From: an uncultured Flavobacteriaceae bacterium
GTDB taxonomy: Bacteria > Bacteroidota > Bacteroidia > Flavobacteriales > Flavobacteriaceae
Direction of reading: 5' to 3'
Length of the DNA stretch: 64,000 nucleotides
Assembly (NCBI GenBank): GCA_937929935.1
Contig: CALFUL010000026.1
Span: 1 to 64,000, forward strand
The notes under the pieces were generated by a model. That model ran no database searches and was not told the origin of the DNA. It saw only the letters and a list, made by a program, of their open reading frames with translations. This document shows, piece by piece, positions 26,402-36,900 of the stretch. Made by a program: the position numbers and the translations under genes. Position 1 is the first letter of the stretch. Every line of letters begins with the position of its first letter.

Positions 26402-27241
26402 ATGAAAAAGTTTTTTTTATTATTTCTATGTACACTCTCGCTGTCCGCTCAAGAGAATTTAACTACGGGCCCTGAAAAAGGTTCTTTAGTAATCGCTGGC
26501 GGTAGTCATATGGGCGAAGAAATAGTGGCAACCTTTGTGAAATTGGCAGGGGGTAAAGACGCCCCAATAGTCGTTATTCCCACTGCAGGGGGGCGAGATT
26601 CTTATGATAATGATGTGCGCTTTGCAAAACAATTAAGAGCATTCGGGTGCACCAAAGTTACGGTTTCACATACCTATGATAGAAAAGTTGCTGATTCAAA
26701 TAAGTTTACACAAGCCATAAAAGAAGCCATGGGCGTGTGGTTTACTGGTGGCCGTCAATGGCGACTCGTTGATGCATATGCAGACACCCGATCAGAAAAA
26801 GCATTTTGGCATGTTTTACAAAAAGGTGGCGTTATTGGTGGCACTTCTGCCGGTGCTACTATTCAAGGATCGTATTTAGCAAGAGGCGATACCAAAACCA
26901 ATCAAATAATGATGGGCGACCATGAAGCGGGTTTTGGCTATATTAAAAATAGCGCCATCGACCAGCATGTTCTGGCACGAAATCGTCAGTTTGACCTGTT
27001 TGAAATTTTAGAAAAACGACCAGAATTATTAGGTATTGGCATTGATGAAAGTACCGCTATTGTTGTAACACAAGACACTTTTGAAGTGATTGGTGCGAGT
27101 AACGTTTTGATTTATGATGGTACTTTTTGGTCACGTGATGAAAATGATATTCAGAATCCGCCAGACCATAAAAAGGTTTTTTATTTTTTACAAAACGGAG
27201 ACCGATATCATTTAAAAGAGCGTAAAGTAATTCAAAAATAA
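26402..27241 (+). CDS. Secreted cyanophycinase-like peptidase (family S51)
   Basis: A 279-residue protein with a signal peptide (MKKFFLLFLCTLSLSAQ). The S51 features are clear: GSLVIAGGSHMG, IVVIPTAGGRD, VWFTGGRQWRLVDAY and the nucleophile-elbow GGTSAGATIQGSYL with the catalytic Ser, plus LGIGIDESTAIVV. Cyanophycinases release beta-Asp-Arg dipeptides from cyanophycin; in heterotrophs the exported homologs may act on other isoaspartyl peptides. The gene is monocistronic on the plus strand, divergent from the MFS transporter. Substrate is inferred only from family. Confidence 0.9.
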   Translation: MKKFFLLFLCTLSLSAQENLTTGPEKGSLVIAGGSHMGEEIVATFVKLAGGKDAPIVVIPTAGGRDSYDNDVRFAKQLRAFGCTKVTVSHTYDRKVADSNKFTQAIKEAMGVWFTGGRQWRLVDAYADTRSEKAFWHVLQKGGVIGGTSAGATIQGSYLARGDTKTNQIMMGDHEAGFGYIKNSAIDQHVLARNRQFDLFEILEKRPELLGIGIDESTAIVVTQDTFEVIGASNVLIYDGTFWSRDENDIQNPPDHKKVFYFLQNGDRYHLKERKVIQK

Positions 27242-27275
27242 GATTGATTGAATACCTGCATTGTCATTTTAACCC

Positions 27276-27283
27276 TACATTTG
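27276..27283 (+). promoter_or_regulatory. Bacteroidota-type -7 promoter element upstream of the CDP-alcohol phosphatidyltransferase gene
   Basis: TACATTTG is an exact TAnnTTTG match. The predicted start near 27290 would give a leader of about 64 bases. No TTG at the proper -33 distance was found. Confidence 0.5.
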
Positions 27284-27353
27284 TGATCGTTCTACGGAGT
27301 GTACCTAGCCAACGTGTTTCCGTTATTGGTTTTCTTCAAGTTCAAAAATTGCT

Positions 27354-28121
27354 ATGTCAAAATTACCCAAGGAAAACCAATTCTTGGATGTATCAGATTA
27401 CGGAAGACCCATTGCGAAATTCATAGCAAATGCTTTAAAGAACACCAACATTACCCCTGTTCATGTAACCATTTCTTTTGTTATTTCGGGGCTAATTGCC
27501 ATTACATGCATTTTGCAGCATAACTATTGGGCCGCCGCTTTCTTTTTGGTTTTAAAATCTATTTTAGATGCTGCTGATGGTGAATTAGCACGCGTTAAAA
27601 ACACGCCGTCTTATACAGGCCGCTACCTAGATTCAATTTCTGATATCATTCTGAATCTTATTATTTTATTGACCATCAGTTATATTACTGAGGGCTCATT
27701 GCTGTTGGCACTACTAGCCTTTTTTGGTATTCAATTACAAGGCACTTTATATAATTATTATTATGTAATTCTGAGAAACAAACATAAAGGCGACACCACA
27801 AGCAGAATTTTTGAAAACCAAACGCCCAAAGCCTTAAAAGGAGAGCGTCAGAAAACCGTAAATTTTCTATTCAAAATTTATAAAATATGTTACGGTCTTT
27901 TTGACCGCATTATTTATACGCTAGACAAAAAAGCGGCTAGAGCAAAAAATCTACCCAATTGGTTTATGACAATGGTATCTACTTTTGGTTTAGGATTTCA
28001 ATTGCTACTTATTGGCATCTTATTAATTGTTGGTTTGAAAAACTATATCATCTCATTTTTTATAGGCTATTCGTTATTCATAATCATATTTATAGCCCTA
28101 CGCCGATGGCTAAATCGGTAA
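27354..28121 (+). CDS. CDP-alcohol phosphatidyltransferase family protein
   Basis: An integral membrane enzyme of 255 residues with about six hydrophobic helices. The family catalytic motif, D-G-x2-A-R-x8-G-x3-D-x3-D, is present as DGELARVKNTPSYTGRYLDS (near residues 79-98) with the final Asp just after it (ISD). Such enzymes transfer a phosphoalcohol from a CDP-alcohol to a second alcohol, for example in phosphatidylglycerol, phosphatidylinositol or phosphatidylserine synthesis. The acceptor is not evident. It is followed 19 bp later by the amidohydrolase gene. Confidence 0.9.
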   Translation: MSKLPKENQFLDVSDYGRPIAKFIANALKNTNITPVHVTISFVISGLIAITCILQHNYWAAAFFLVLKSILDAADGELARVKNTPSYTGRYLDSISDIILNLIILLTISYITEGSLLLALLAFFGIQLQGTLYNYYYVILRNKHKGDTTSRIFENQTPKALKGERQKTVNFLFKIYKICYGLFDRIIYTLDKKAARAKNLPNWFMTMVSTFGLGFQLLLIGILLIVGLKNYIISFFIGYSLFIIIFIALRRWLNR

Positions 28122-28140
28122 TTTTCCATACTTTTCAGGT

Positions 28141-29562
28141 ATGCGATATCTACCCTTTTTACTATTTTTTTGCCTTCTCATTTTTAGTTGTTCTTCGGAT
28201 AAAAAAGAAAGCTATGACCTTGTTATTCAAAACGGAAGTATCATCGATGTAGAAACCGGAAACATTTCAAAACAAACTATTTTTATTTCTGACGGACGGA
28301 TTATAAAAGTAAGCGCCCAACAAAAAGTAGTTCCTTTTGAGGCTACTAAAACCATTGATGCTTCCGAAAAATATATAATTCCAGGCTTTTGGGATAATCA
28401 CGTGCATTTTAGAGGTGGCGATAGTTTAATTGAAGCAAACAAAAACTTTTTAAAACTTTTTATTGCCAATGGCATTACTACGGTTCGTGATGCAGGTGGC
28501 GATTTAACCACAGAGGTTCTTAAATGGAATAATGCTATTGCCTCTAATAAACTGGTTGGCCCTACCATTTTTACTTCAGGCCCCAAGATCGATGGCAAAA
28601 ACGCAACATGGGCAGGTTCTTTAGAAGTTGAAAATGAAAACGATATTCAAACAGCTTTAGATTCCTTAGAAAATATTCCGTCAGATTTTGTCAAACTCTA
28701 TGACAGCAAAATATCAGGCGAAATGTATTTGAAAACCATTACTGAAGCAGAAAAACGAGATTTAATTACCTCAGGGCATATGCCTTTTACCGTTGAGCTA
28801 AACCAAGCGGTTGATTCCGGAATCGATGCCATTGAACATTTGTATTATGTAATGAAAGGCTGTGCTGCTAACGAAAAAGCAGTGACTCAAAAACTACAGA
28901 ATAAAGAGATTGGTTTTTGGAATGCCATGCCCCTACTCATGAGCAACTATGAAGATTCAATTGCTCAAAAGACCTTCAAACAATTGAAAGAAAATAATGT
29001 TTATATAGTGCCCACCTTACACATAGGTAAAACCTTGAGCTACCTTGATGAAGTTGACCATAGTCAAGACATGTATCTTAAATATATGAGTTCAGGCATT
29101 ATAAAAACCTATAAAGGGCGAATAAATCGTGTCAAAAATTCTACTGAAAAGACAATTGCTGATAGAAAGAATTTAGATGTGTTTTTTAGAAAATTAACGA
29201 AATCGCTTAATGATGCTGGTGTTGGTTTACTTGCTGGTTCAGACAGTGGTGCTTTTAATTCATATACCTATCCGGGCATCTCACTACACGGCGAACTAAA
29301 AGAAATGGTCAATAACGGTCTCAGTCCTTTAGAAGCCCTTAGAACATCAGCCTTTAATGGTTCTAAGTTTCTAAAAAAAGATGAAGACTACGGAAGTATT
29401 TCAGAGGGAAAAATAGCAGATTTAGTTCTTTTAGATGCGAATCCTTTAGATAATATTGAGCATACACAGCAGATTTATACTGTAATCAAAGAAGGAAAAT
29501 CATTTTCAAAAGAGCAATTGAATACCCTTTTAGAGTCTGCAATTCCTGCTTTTAAAAAGTAG
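28141..29562 (+). CDS. Amidohydrolase-family lipoprotein
   Basis: A 473-residue exported enzyme with a lipobox (FSCSSDKK, Cys about 17). The metal-dependent hydrolase core is visible: GFWDNHVHFRGGDS (HxH metal site), TTVRDAGGD, the Lys in DFVKLYDSK, SGHMPF, IEHLYYV, and the final Asp in LAGSDSGAF, ending with EALRTSAFNGSKFL and GKIADLVLLDANPLDN. These are features of the imidazolonepropionase/prolidase-like subgroup that cleaves small cyclic amides or dipeptides. The specific substrate is unknown. Confidence 0.9.
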   Translation: MRYLPFLLFFCLLIFSCSSDKKESYDLVIQNGSIIDVETGNISKQTIFISDGRIIKVSAQQKVVPFEATKTIDASEKYIIPGFWDNHVHFRGGDSLIEANKNFLKLFIANGITTVRDAGGDLTTEVLKWNNAIASNKLVGPTIFTSGPKIDGKNATWAGSLEVENENDIQTALDSLENIPSDFVKLYDSKISGEMYLKTITEAEKRDLITSGHMPFTVELNQAVDSGIDAIEHLYYVMKGCAANEKAVTQKLQNKEIGFWNAMPLLMSNYEDSIAQKTFKQLKENNVYIVPTLHIGKTLSYLDEVDHSQDMYLKYMSSGIIKTYKGRINRVKNSTEKTIADRKNLDVFFRKLTKSLNDAGVGLLAGSDSGAFNSYTYPGISLHGELKEMVNNGLSPLEALRTSAFNGSKFLKKDEDYGSISEGKIADLVLLDANPLDNIEHTQQIYTVIKEGKSFSKEQLNTLLESAIPAFKK

Positions 29563-29568
29563 CAAGAG

Positions 29569-29576
29569 TAATTTTG
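29569..29576 (+). promoter_or_regulatory. Bacteroidota-type -7 promoter element for the methyltransferase gene
   Basis: TAATTTTG is an exact TAnnTTTG match, 17 bp before the ATG at 29594, giving a leader of about 14 bases. Confidence 0.55.
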
Positions 29577-29593
29577 GAATATAATCTTGAAAA

Positions 29594-30196
29594 ATGAAAA
29601 AAGAGGAACATTACTGGACCCAACGATATAATGAACAAAAAACAGGCTGGAATATTGGCTACCCTTCTACTCCAATTAAAGAATACATTGACCAGCTAGA
29701 AGACAAATCTATTTCAATCTTGATTCCGGGAGCAGGGAATGCCTATGAAGCTGAATATTTATGGCAACAGGGATTTAGAAATGTTCATGTGATGGATATT
29801 TCAGAAGTTCCGTTAGAACAATTTCAAAATCGAAATCCTGATTTTCCAAGTACGCAGCTGTTGCATGAAGATTTCTTTCAACATAAAGGCAAGTATGACC
29901 TCATTATTGAACAAACTTTTTTTTGCTCTTTTATTCCAACAGATGACAATAGAAATGCCTATGCAAAACAAATGACAATATTGCTAAAACCAGGAGGAAA
30001 ACTCGTAGGAGTTTGGTTTGACATACCTCTAGCTGAAGATTTTGAAAAACGTCCTTTTGGCGGCAATAAAAAACTATACCTAAGATATTTAAGTAGATTT
30101 TTAATAACTGAAAATTTTAGTCTTTGTTATAATTCTATTCCTCCTAGAGCAGGAAAAGAGCTATTTGGTATATTCACTACAAAGAAGGTAAAGTGA
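29594..30196 (+). CDS. TPMT-family SAM-dependent methyltransferase
   Basis: A 200-residue methyltransferase similar to thiopurine S-methyltransferase-like proteins. It starts with the family pattern YWTQRYNEQKTGWNIGYPS and has the SAM-binding loop ILIPGAGNAYEAEYL and VHVMDISEVPLEQF, followed by LIIEQTFFCSFIP and LKPGGKLVGVWFD. The methyl acceptor is unknown; members can methylate thiols, selenium or tellurium compounds or halides. It has its own promoter element 17 bp upstream and is followed by a gap before the sensor kinase. Confidence 0.87.
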   Translation: MKKEEHYWTQRYNEQKTGWNIGYPSTPIKEYIDQLEDKSISILIPGAGNAYEAEYLWQQGFRNVHVMDISEVPLEQFQNRNPDFPSTQLLHEDFFQHKGKYDLIIEQTFFCSFIPTDDNRNAYAKQMTILLKPGGKLVGVWFDIPLAEDFEKRPFGGNKKLYLRYLSRFLITENFSLCYNSIPPRAGKELFGIFTTKKVK

Positions 30197-30382
30197 CTAA
30201 TAAAATAAATAAGAACTTTTCAAATACTATAATTTAATGGTAAATTACTATTTACAGAATCCAAATTAAAGATTAGCAAAACTATAAACATAAAATAATG
30301 GAAAATAAAAGTTAAAATAATTTTATTTATTGTAGTTTCTTTAAGATATATTTACCCGAAATTACCCACAAAACCAAACGCC

Positions 30383-33300
30383 TTGATTCCTCTATTAATT
30401 CGACACAAGAACTACCTCTTTGTTCTCATTTCATTGCTGATTACTACTAAACTATACAATCAAGAACCAAAAAATGAATTGCAATTTCAACATTTAAAAA
30501 AAGAGCTGACCCAAAGCTCTATTACTAAAATTTTTGAAGATAGTTACGGCTTTTTATGGATTGGAACCCAAAAAGGACTCCATAAATACGATGGCACCAA
30601 TTATGAGACTTTTGAGCAAAGTAAAGACGCTACAATTGGTTTATCAAATAGTGATGTTGGTCATATAATAGAATGTAAAAACGGAGATCTTTTAATTGGT
30701 TCAAGGCAAGGTTTAAACAAATATGACCGCCTTTTAAATAACATACAACCTTTTCAATTCAAAGAAGAAGCTGAAAACCTAAGTACCAAAAACATCTACC
30801 ATATTTTTGAAGACCGCCATTTACTTTTTTTAGGTACCTATGAAAGTGGTTTATTCAAGTACAATAAAATAACGGGCGAAACACAACATTTGAATTTTGC
30901 AACTGGCGCCTATAGCCAAATGAGTTATAATTTTATTTTGAGTACTGAGAGGCTCAATGAAAACACCCTTGTTGTTTTTACACAAGCAGCAATATATTTA
31001 GTTGACAATAATTTAAACATCATTAAAAAAAGTAATGAAGGTCAGTATGCCAAAAGTGTTAAAAAGGTTGATGATGAAAATTTTATAATCGGCACAAATG
31101 ACGGACTAATATCTTTTGTTACGATTACAAAAAACAATGAAATAAATATTTCTAAAAAGAAAATCACTAAAGGTTATGCTTTGCTTTCTTTAGAATTAGA
31201 TGATTATCAAAATCTCTGGATTGGCAGTGAAAATGATGGTCTGTATATTTATTCAAGTAAAACAGATACCTTAAAAAATTATAAGGTTGACCCTACCCTT
31301 AAAAAGAGTATTAAAAGCAACTCAATTTGGTCTATACACAAAGGATCAAAAGGCGTTATGTGGCTAGGTTTATTTAAAAAGGGACTTAACTTCTACGATA
31401 ATGATTATCACAATTTTGATTTAATTACTTCGAATCGGGTAAATTCAAATTCACTGAGCAATGATGTTGTCAATTGTTTTTATGAAGATGAAAAAGGAAA
31501 TTTATGGATTGGAACAGACGGCGGAGGATTAAATTACTGGAATAGAACTGAAAATACATTTAAACATTATGCACTAAATAACGGCACTCTCAATAGTAAT
31601 GCTATTCTTGCATTATTAAATGATAATAAAGATCAATTATGGGTGGGTACATGGGCTCATGGTATAGCAATTTTTGCACCTGATAAAAAATCATACCGTG
31701 TGCTGAACACTGAAAATTCATTTTTGTTATCAAACAATGTGACCGATCTGAAACAAGATAAAAAAGGAAGAATTTGGATTGTTACTCTTTTTGGAGGATT
31801 ACAAGTATATGATCCCCAAACAAAAGCCCATGAAAACATTGAACTAAAAGAAAATTCTACCAGTAATATAATCTATACGGGCCATGTATTAGAAGAAGAT
31901 AGTGAAGGAAATATTTGGGTAGGCACTCAATCAGCCGGAGTCTTCAAAATATCAGAGAATGAAGAAATAGATAAATGGTCAACAAAGCGATATCACAAAT
32001 TTGATGAGCAGGCTATTTTAAGTAATAACTTTGTACATACCATCACTAAAGATAATGAAGGTATTATTTGGGTTGGAACACAATCAGGCTTAAATAAATA
32101 TGTGCCCGAAATTGATAATTTTAAAATTATTACTCAAAATGAGGGTTTGAAAAATGATGTGATTAAAGGAATTCTAACGGATGATGAAAACCTTTTATGG
32201 CTAAGCACAGTTAAAGGTATTTTGCGTTACAAACCAAAAGATAGTTCGTGTATTCTTTATAATACTAGTGATGGTCTTCAAGGCGATGAGTTTATTAAAA
32301 ACTCTTTCTATCGAACTAAAAAAGGAGAATTTCTTTTTGGCGGAAGTAATGGCTTCAACATTTTTAATCCGAAAAACATAAAAATAAGCACTGAATCACC
32401 TCAAGTAATTATTAGAAATTTTAAAGTTTTTAATGAAACTGTAACACCAAATGACCAACGTAAACTTATATCAAAAGATATCAGTAATATAGATACACTG
32501 ACTTTGACCCATCGCGATGCAGTAATTGATTTTGAATATGCTGCCTTGACCTTTAAACATCCTGAAAAAATAGAATATGCCTATTTCCTTGATGGTTTTG
32601 AAAAGGAATGGAATTATGTAGGCAGCAAAAGAAATGCCACCTACACCAATCTCAATCCCGGACAATATGCTTTGAGAATAAAATCTACAAATGAAGATGG
32701 AGTATGGAGTGATCAGCAAAAAACACTACACATCACCGTTATACCACCTTTTTGGAAAACTTGGTGGTTTACCTTTTTGGGCCTAGCAACTTTAAGCTTA
32801 TTAATTTACTGTACTTATATGCTGCGCGTAAGAAACATTGAAAAGAACCAAATAAAACTCGAGAAAGAGATTAATATACGTACCAAAGAACTTCAAGAGC
32901 AAAAAAACAAATTAATAGAAGTAGCTGATGAATTATCTACAAAAAATGAAGAGATTCAGCGATTTACCTTTGCAGTTTCTCATGATTTAAAAAGCCCTAT
33001 TAGCAGTATTAAAGGACTTGCAAGTATTATTCCGATGGACATAGAAATGGAAAACTACCCGGATCTTGAAAAGTACCTTAAAATGATCAATATCTCATGT
33101 GATACCATGACTGAACTTATTGCTGATATTACAAAAATTGCTAAACTTGGTAAAATAGAAAACATTAATGAACCCCTTGATACCAATGAAATTATTAATT
33201 ATGCGAAAACCTTATTGGGCGGAAAACTAAATATTAATAATATTCAATTAAGCGTTGCTGAGAAGTTACCTTTAATTTATGCGGATCGAAAACGAATGAT

Positions 33301-33619
33301 TCAAGTGTTCGAAAATCTTTTAGATAATGCCATTAAATATATGGGCGACCAAGAAAATCCTGAAATTAGAATTGAAGCTGAAGAAGAAATTAAGTGGGTT
33401 CAACTTAAGGTTATCGACAATGGCGCTGGTTTAAACTCTGATTCTTTACAAAAACTATTTTCGCCTTTTGAACGTTTTCATCCAGAAACTGAAGGTACAG
33501 GACTTGGTTTATTTACTATTAAAAAAATTGTTGAATCACACGGGGGCTCTATCATATGTGCATCTGAAGGGCCAGGTAAAGGAGCTACTTTTACAGTACG
33601 TCTTAAAAAATCAGTTTAA
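30383..33619 (+). CDS. Two-component propeller sensor histidine kinase
   Basis: A 1078-residue sensor. After an N-terminal hydrophobic segment (about residues 8-25) comes a region of repeated propeller blades carrying LWIGTQKGLHKYDG-like motifs (about 45-660), then a Y_Y_Y domain (about 690-785), a transmembrane helix (about 793-815), a coiled coil, a HisKA domain (AVSHDLKSPISS, near 864) and a HATPase domain (N box ENLLDNAIKY, G1 DNGAG, G2 GTGLGL). Unlike hybrid HTCS proteins it has no receiver or AraC domain, so a separate regulator is needed. The start is TTG at 30383. In relatives the periplasmic part senses glycans. Confidence 0.88.
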   Translation: MIPLLIRHKNYLFVLISLLITTKLYNQEPKNELQFQHLKKELTQSSITKIFEDSYGFLWIGTQKGLHKYDGTNYETFEQSKDATIGLSNSDVGHIIECKNGDLLIGSRQGLNKYDRLLNNIQPFQFKEEAENLSTKNIYHIFEDRHLLFLGTYESGLFKYNKITGETQHLNFATGAYSQMSYNFILSTERLNENTLVVFTQAAIYLVDNNLNIIKKSNEGQYAKSVKKVDDENFIIGTNDGLISFVTITKNNEINISKKKITKGYALLSLELDDYQNLWIGSENDGLYIYSSKTDTLKNYKVDPTLKKSIKSNSIWSIHKGSKGVMWLGLFKKGLNFYDNDYHNFDLITSNRVNSNSLSNDVVNCFYEDEKGNLWIGTDGGGLNYWNRTENTFKHYALNNGTLNSNAILALLNDNKDQLWVGTWAHGIAIFAPDKKSYRVLNTENSFLLSNNVTDLKQDKKGRIWIVTLFGGLQVYDPQTKAHENIELKENSTSNIIYTGHVLEEDSEGNIWVGTQSAGVFKISENEEIDKWSTKRYHKFDEQAILSNNFVHTITKDNEGIIWVGTQSGLNKYVPEIDNFKIITQNEGLKNDVIKGILTDDENLLWLSTVKGILRYKPKDSSCILYNTSDGLQGDEFIKNSFYRTKKGEFLFGGSNGFNIFNPKNIKISTESPQVIIRNFKVFNETVTPNDQRKLISKDISNIDTLTLTHRDAVIDFEYAALTFKHPEKIEYAYFLDGFEKEWNYVGSKRNATYTNLNPGQYALRIKSTNEDGVWSDQQKTLHITVIPPFWKTWWFTFLGLATLSLLIYCTYMLRVRNIEKNQIKLEKEINIRTKELQEQKNKLIEVADELSTKNEEIQRFTFAVSHDLKSPISSIKGLASIIPMDIEMENYPDLEKYLKMINISCDTMTELIADITKIAKLGKIENINEPLDTNEIINYAKTLLGGKLNINNIQLSVAEKLPLIYADRKRMIQVFENLLDNAIKYMGDQENPEIRIEAEEEIKWVQLKVIDNGAGLNSDSLQKLFSPFERFHPETEGTGLGLFTIKKIVESHGGSIICASEGPGKGATFTVRLKKSV

Positions 33620-33972
33620 GCTTTACTTCCATTTTATTGACGGTCATCTAAATATGCAAAAGCTATCCTGAAACATTATAAAAAATAAGCCCTTAAGCAT
33701 TATGCTTATTAATCAATTTGCCCTAAAACTTTTTCTTATATTTAACTTGACTAATGAACACCTAAGCAAACTTAAAATGGCTTATTAATTTATGCTCAAA
33801 AAATCAACTAACTGATTTTTGATGCATTGAAATGATTAAAAATAATTTTTGGTAGAAATAATTACCTTGGTGAAGCTTTTCCGTGGCATGAAGAAGCACA
33901 ATTTTTTTCAAGACCTGGCTGCGGTTGCCATTTAGGACATCAATAAAATATCCAACTAATTCTGAAGAAATA
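33620..33972. other. Intergenic region before the sortilin-like propeller gene
   Basis: These 353 bp are AT-rich and hold no credible gene. Near 33684-33710 two overlapping hairpins are possible (AATAAGC with GCTTATT, or TAAGCAT with ATGCTTA), which may be a weak terminator of the sensor kinase transcript. A minus-strand frame across 33804-34208 is a shadow of the downstream gene. Confidence 0.5.
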
Positions 33973-36900
33973 ATGAAGTATCTATTCAAATCAATTCTAT
34001 TCTTTTTTATCACAGTTACAGCTGTTGCCCAAAGCATTGACATGAAGTTAATGCAAGACCTAAAACCCAGAAATATTGGTCCGGGTGGTATGAGCGGGCG
34101 TGTTACAGCTATAGACGCCGTGCATTCAAACCCTGATATTATGTATGTAGGTACTGCCTCTGGTGGGTTATGGAAATCTATTTCAGGCGGTATCAAATGG
34201 CAACCCATTTTTGATAAAGAATTAACCGCTTCAATTGGAGCCGTTGCTATTCAACAATCAAACCCATCAGTTATATGGGTAGGTACGGGTGAAGGAAATC
34301 CTAGAAATAGTCTTAATGGCGGTTATGGGGTGTATCGATCTCTTGACGGTGGTAAAAATTGGAAAGCCATGGGGCTTGAAAAAACACGTCATATTCATCG
34401 TATTAAAATAGACCCAACCGATCCTAATACCATTTATGTGGGCGCAATTGGATCGCCATGGGGTGAACACGCTGAACGCGGTGTGTATAAAACTACTGAT
34501 GGAGGCCTAACTTGGAACAAAATACTTTTTGTCAACAACAAAACAGGAGTCGCTGATATGGTTATGGATCCTAACAACCCTAACAAATTGATTGTGGCCA
34601 TGTGGGAACATAAACGAGATCCATGGTTTTTTAAATCTGGCGGAAAAGGTAGCGGACTTTACATGACTCATGATGGTGGTAAAAACTGGAAACAACTAAC
34701 TGAAGAAGATGGCCTACCAAAAGGCGACCTAGGTAGAATAGGTGTCGCCATTGCACCGGGCAAAACAAATATTGTTTACGCCCTAGTTGAAGCAAAGAAA
34801 AATGCGCTCTACAAATCAGAAGATGGCGGTTTTAAATGGAAAAAAGTGAATGACAAGCCCGATATTGGCAACCGTCCGTTTTATTATTCAGAAATTTATG
34901 TAGACCCTCAAAATGAAAATCGAGTTTTCTCTGTGTTTACCTATGTAAATGTATCAGAAGATGGTGGCAAGAACTTTAAAGAACTCATGCCCGCTTATGG
35001 CGTTGATAATGGGGTACACCCAGATCATCACGCCTGGTGGATACATCCTGAAAATGGTCAATTTATGATGGATGGTAATGACGGCGGTATGAATATTACT
35101 AAAGATGGCGGTAAAACATGGCGTTTTGTTGGCAATATTCCGGTAGCACAATTTTATCACATCGCCGTTGATAATGAATATCCGTACAATGTTTATGGCG
35201 GTATGCAAGACAACGGCTCATGGCGTGGCCCTGCTTATGTATGGCGTGCGCAAGGTATACGTAACAGTTATTGGCAAGAAATTAGTTTTGGTGATGGTTT
35301 TGATGTGGTACCAGATTTAAATGATTCACGCTACGGCTATACCATGAGCCAACAAGGTTTTGTGCAGCGCTACGATCATGAAACAGGTAATAATTATATG
35401 GTGCGCCCTACTCCACCTGACGCTGACACCAAATTGCGTTTTAACTGGAACGCTGCTATTGGTCAAGATCCTTTTGAGGCCAGTACACTTTATTTTGGTA
35501 GTCAGTTTGTACATAAAAGCACTGACAAAGGCTTGACATGGAAGGTTATTTCTTCTGATCTAACTACCAATAATCCTGAAAAACAAAAACAAAGTGAAAG
35601 TGGCGGACTTTCTATGGATGCCACCGGAGCAGAAAATCACACCACCTTATTGGTAATTGAACCTTCTCCGCTAGAAAAAGATATGCTTTGGACTGGCTCT
35701 GATGATGGTCGCGTGCATTACACTCAAAACGGCGGCAACACTTGGATTGAGGTTACTAAAAACATTAAAGGCCTACCTGCCGGAAGTTGGATTCCGCAAA
35801 TAAAAGCTTCGAATAAAAATAAAGGAGAGGCGCTATTAATTGCGAATGATTACAGAAGATTCAATTATTCACCCTATGCTTACCGAACTACAAATTATGG
35901 TAAAACATGGACACGAATAGTTGATGCCACTGATGTAGAAAGCTACACCCTATCAATTGTTGAAGACCCTGAAAATGCCAATTTATTATTTTTAGGAACT
36001 GATGACGGACTCTATATTTCATTAAATGCAGGAATTGATTGGCAAAAATGGACGGAAGGTTTTCCTACTGTTTCTACAAAAGATTTAGTAATTCATCCTA
36101 GAGAAAATGATTTGGTCATTGGTACGTTTGGTCGAGCGGCATGGGTACTCGATGATATTCGTCCGTTAAGAGAAATAGCATCAAACAAAGCAATTTTAAA
36201 TGCAGATGCTAAATTGTTTACACCGCCAACAGCATATCAAGCAGCCTATCAGCAACCAACAGGAAGTCGTTTTGGTGGCGATGCCCTTTACAATGCTGAA
36301 AATAGAAAGCGGGGCGCCATGCTCACTTATTTTCTAAAAGAAGGCAAAAAGAAAGTAGATAAGCCTGATACTGAAACAAATTCAGCACAAGCAAGTTCAG
36401 CAAAAGAGAAAGATGGTGCTCAGACCTCCAGTCAAGCTGAGGGTAAAGATCCAGATACTGAATCAAGTTCAGCACAAGCAAATTCAGGACAAGAGAAGTT
36501 AACAGGAGTACAGAAAAAAGATTCTATTCAATTTGAATTCTTAATGGGTGATAAGGTCATCCGAACATTGAAATATAAAACTCCCGAAAAAGCAGGATTC
36601 CATAGAATATATTGGGGCATGAATGAAAAAGGACCAGATCGCCCGTCTCGAAAAATTAGCAAACGTAAAAATGAACGTGGCGGCCGAAGTGTAAAACCTG
36701 GTACCTATACCGTTCGAATGACTTATGGTAACCTCACTGATGAAACTAACATTGAGGTAAAGTCTGATCCGCGTTTGAATGTAGATATGAATTCAATAAA
36801 CGAAATATATGAGGCTTCTGGTAAAATTTCTCAAATGACGCAAACCGCTGCTGATGCAGTAAAGCAATTGGTTGAAAGTAAAAATGTGGCAAACCTTTAT

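Noticed and set aside
33804-34208. Minus-strand frame of 134 codons
   Set aside because: Overlaps the intergenic region and the signal-peptide part of the sortilin-like gene on the other strand; no protein-like features.
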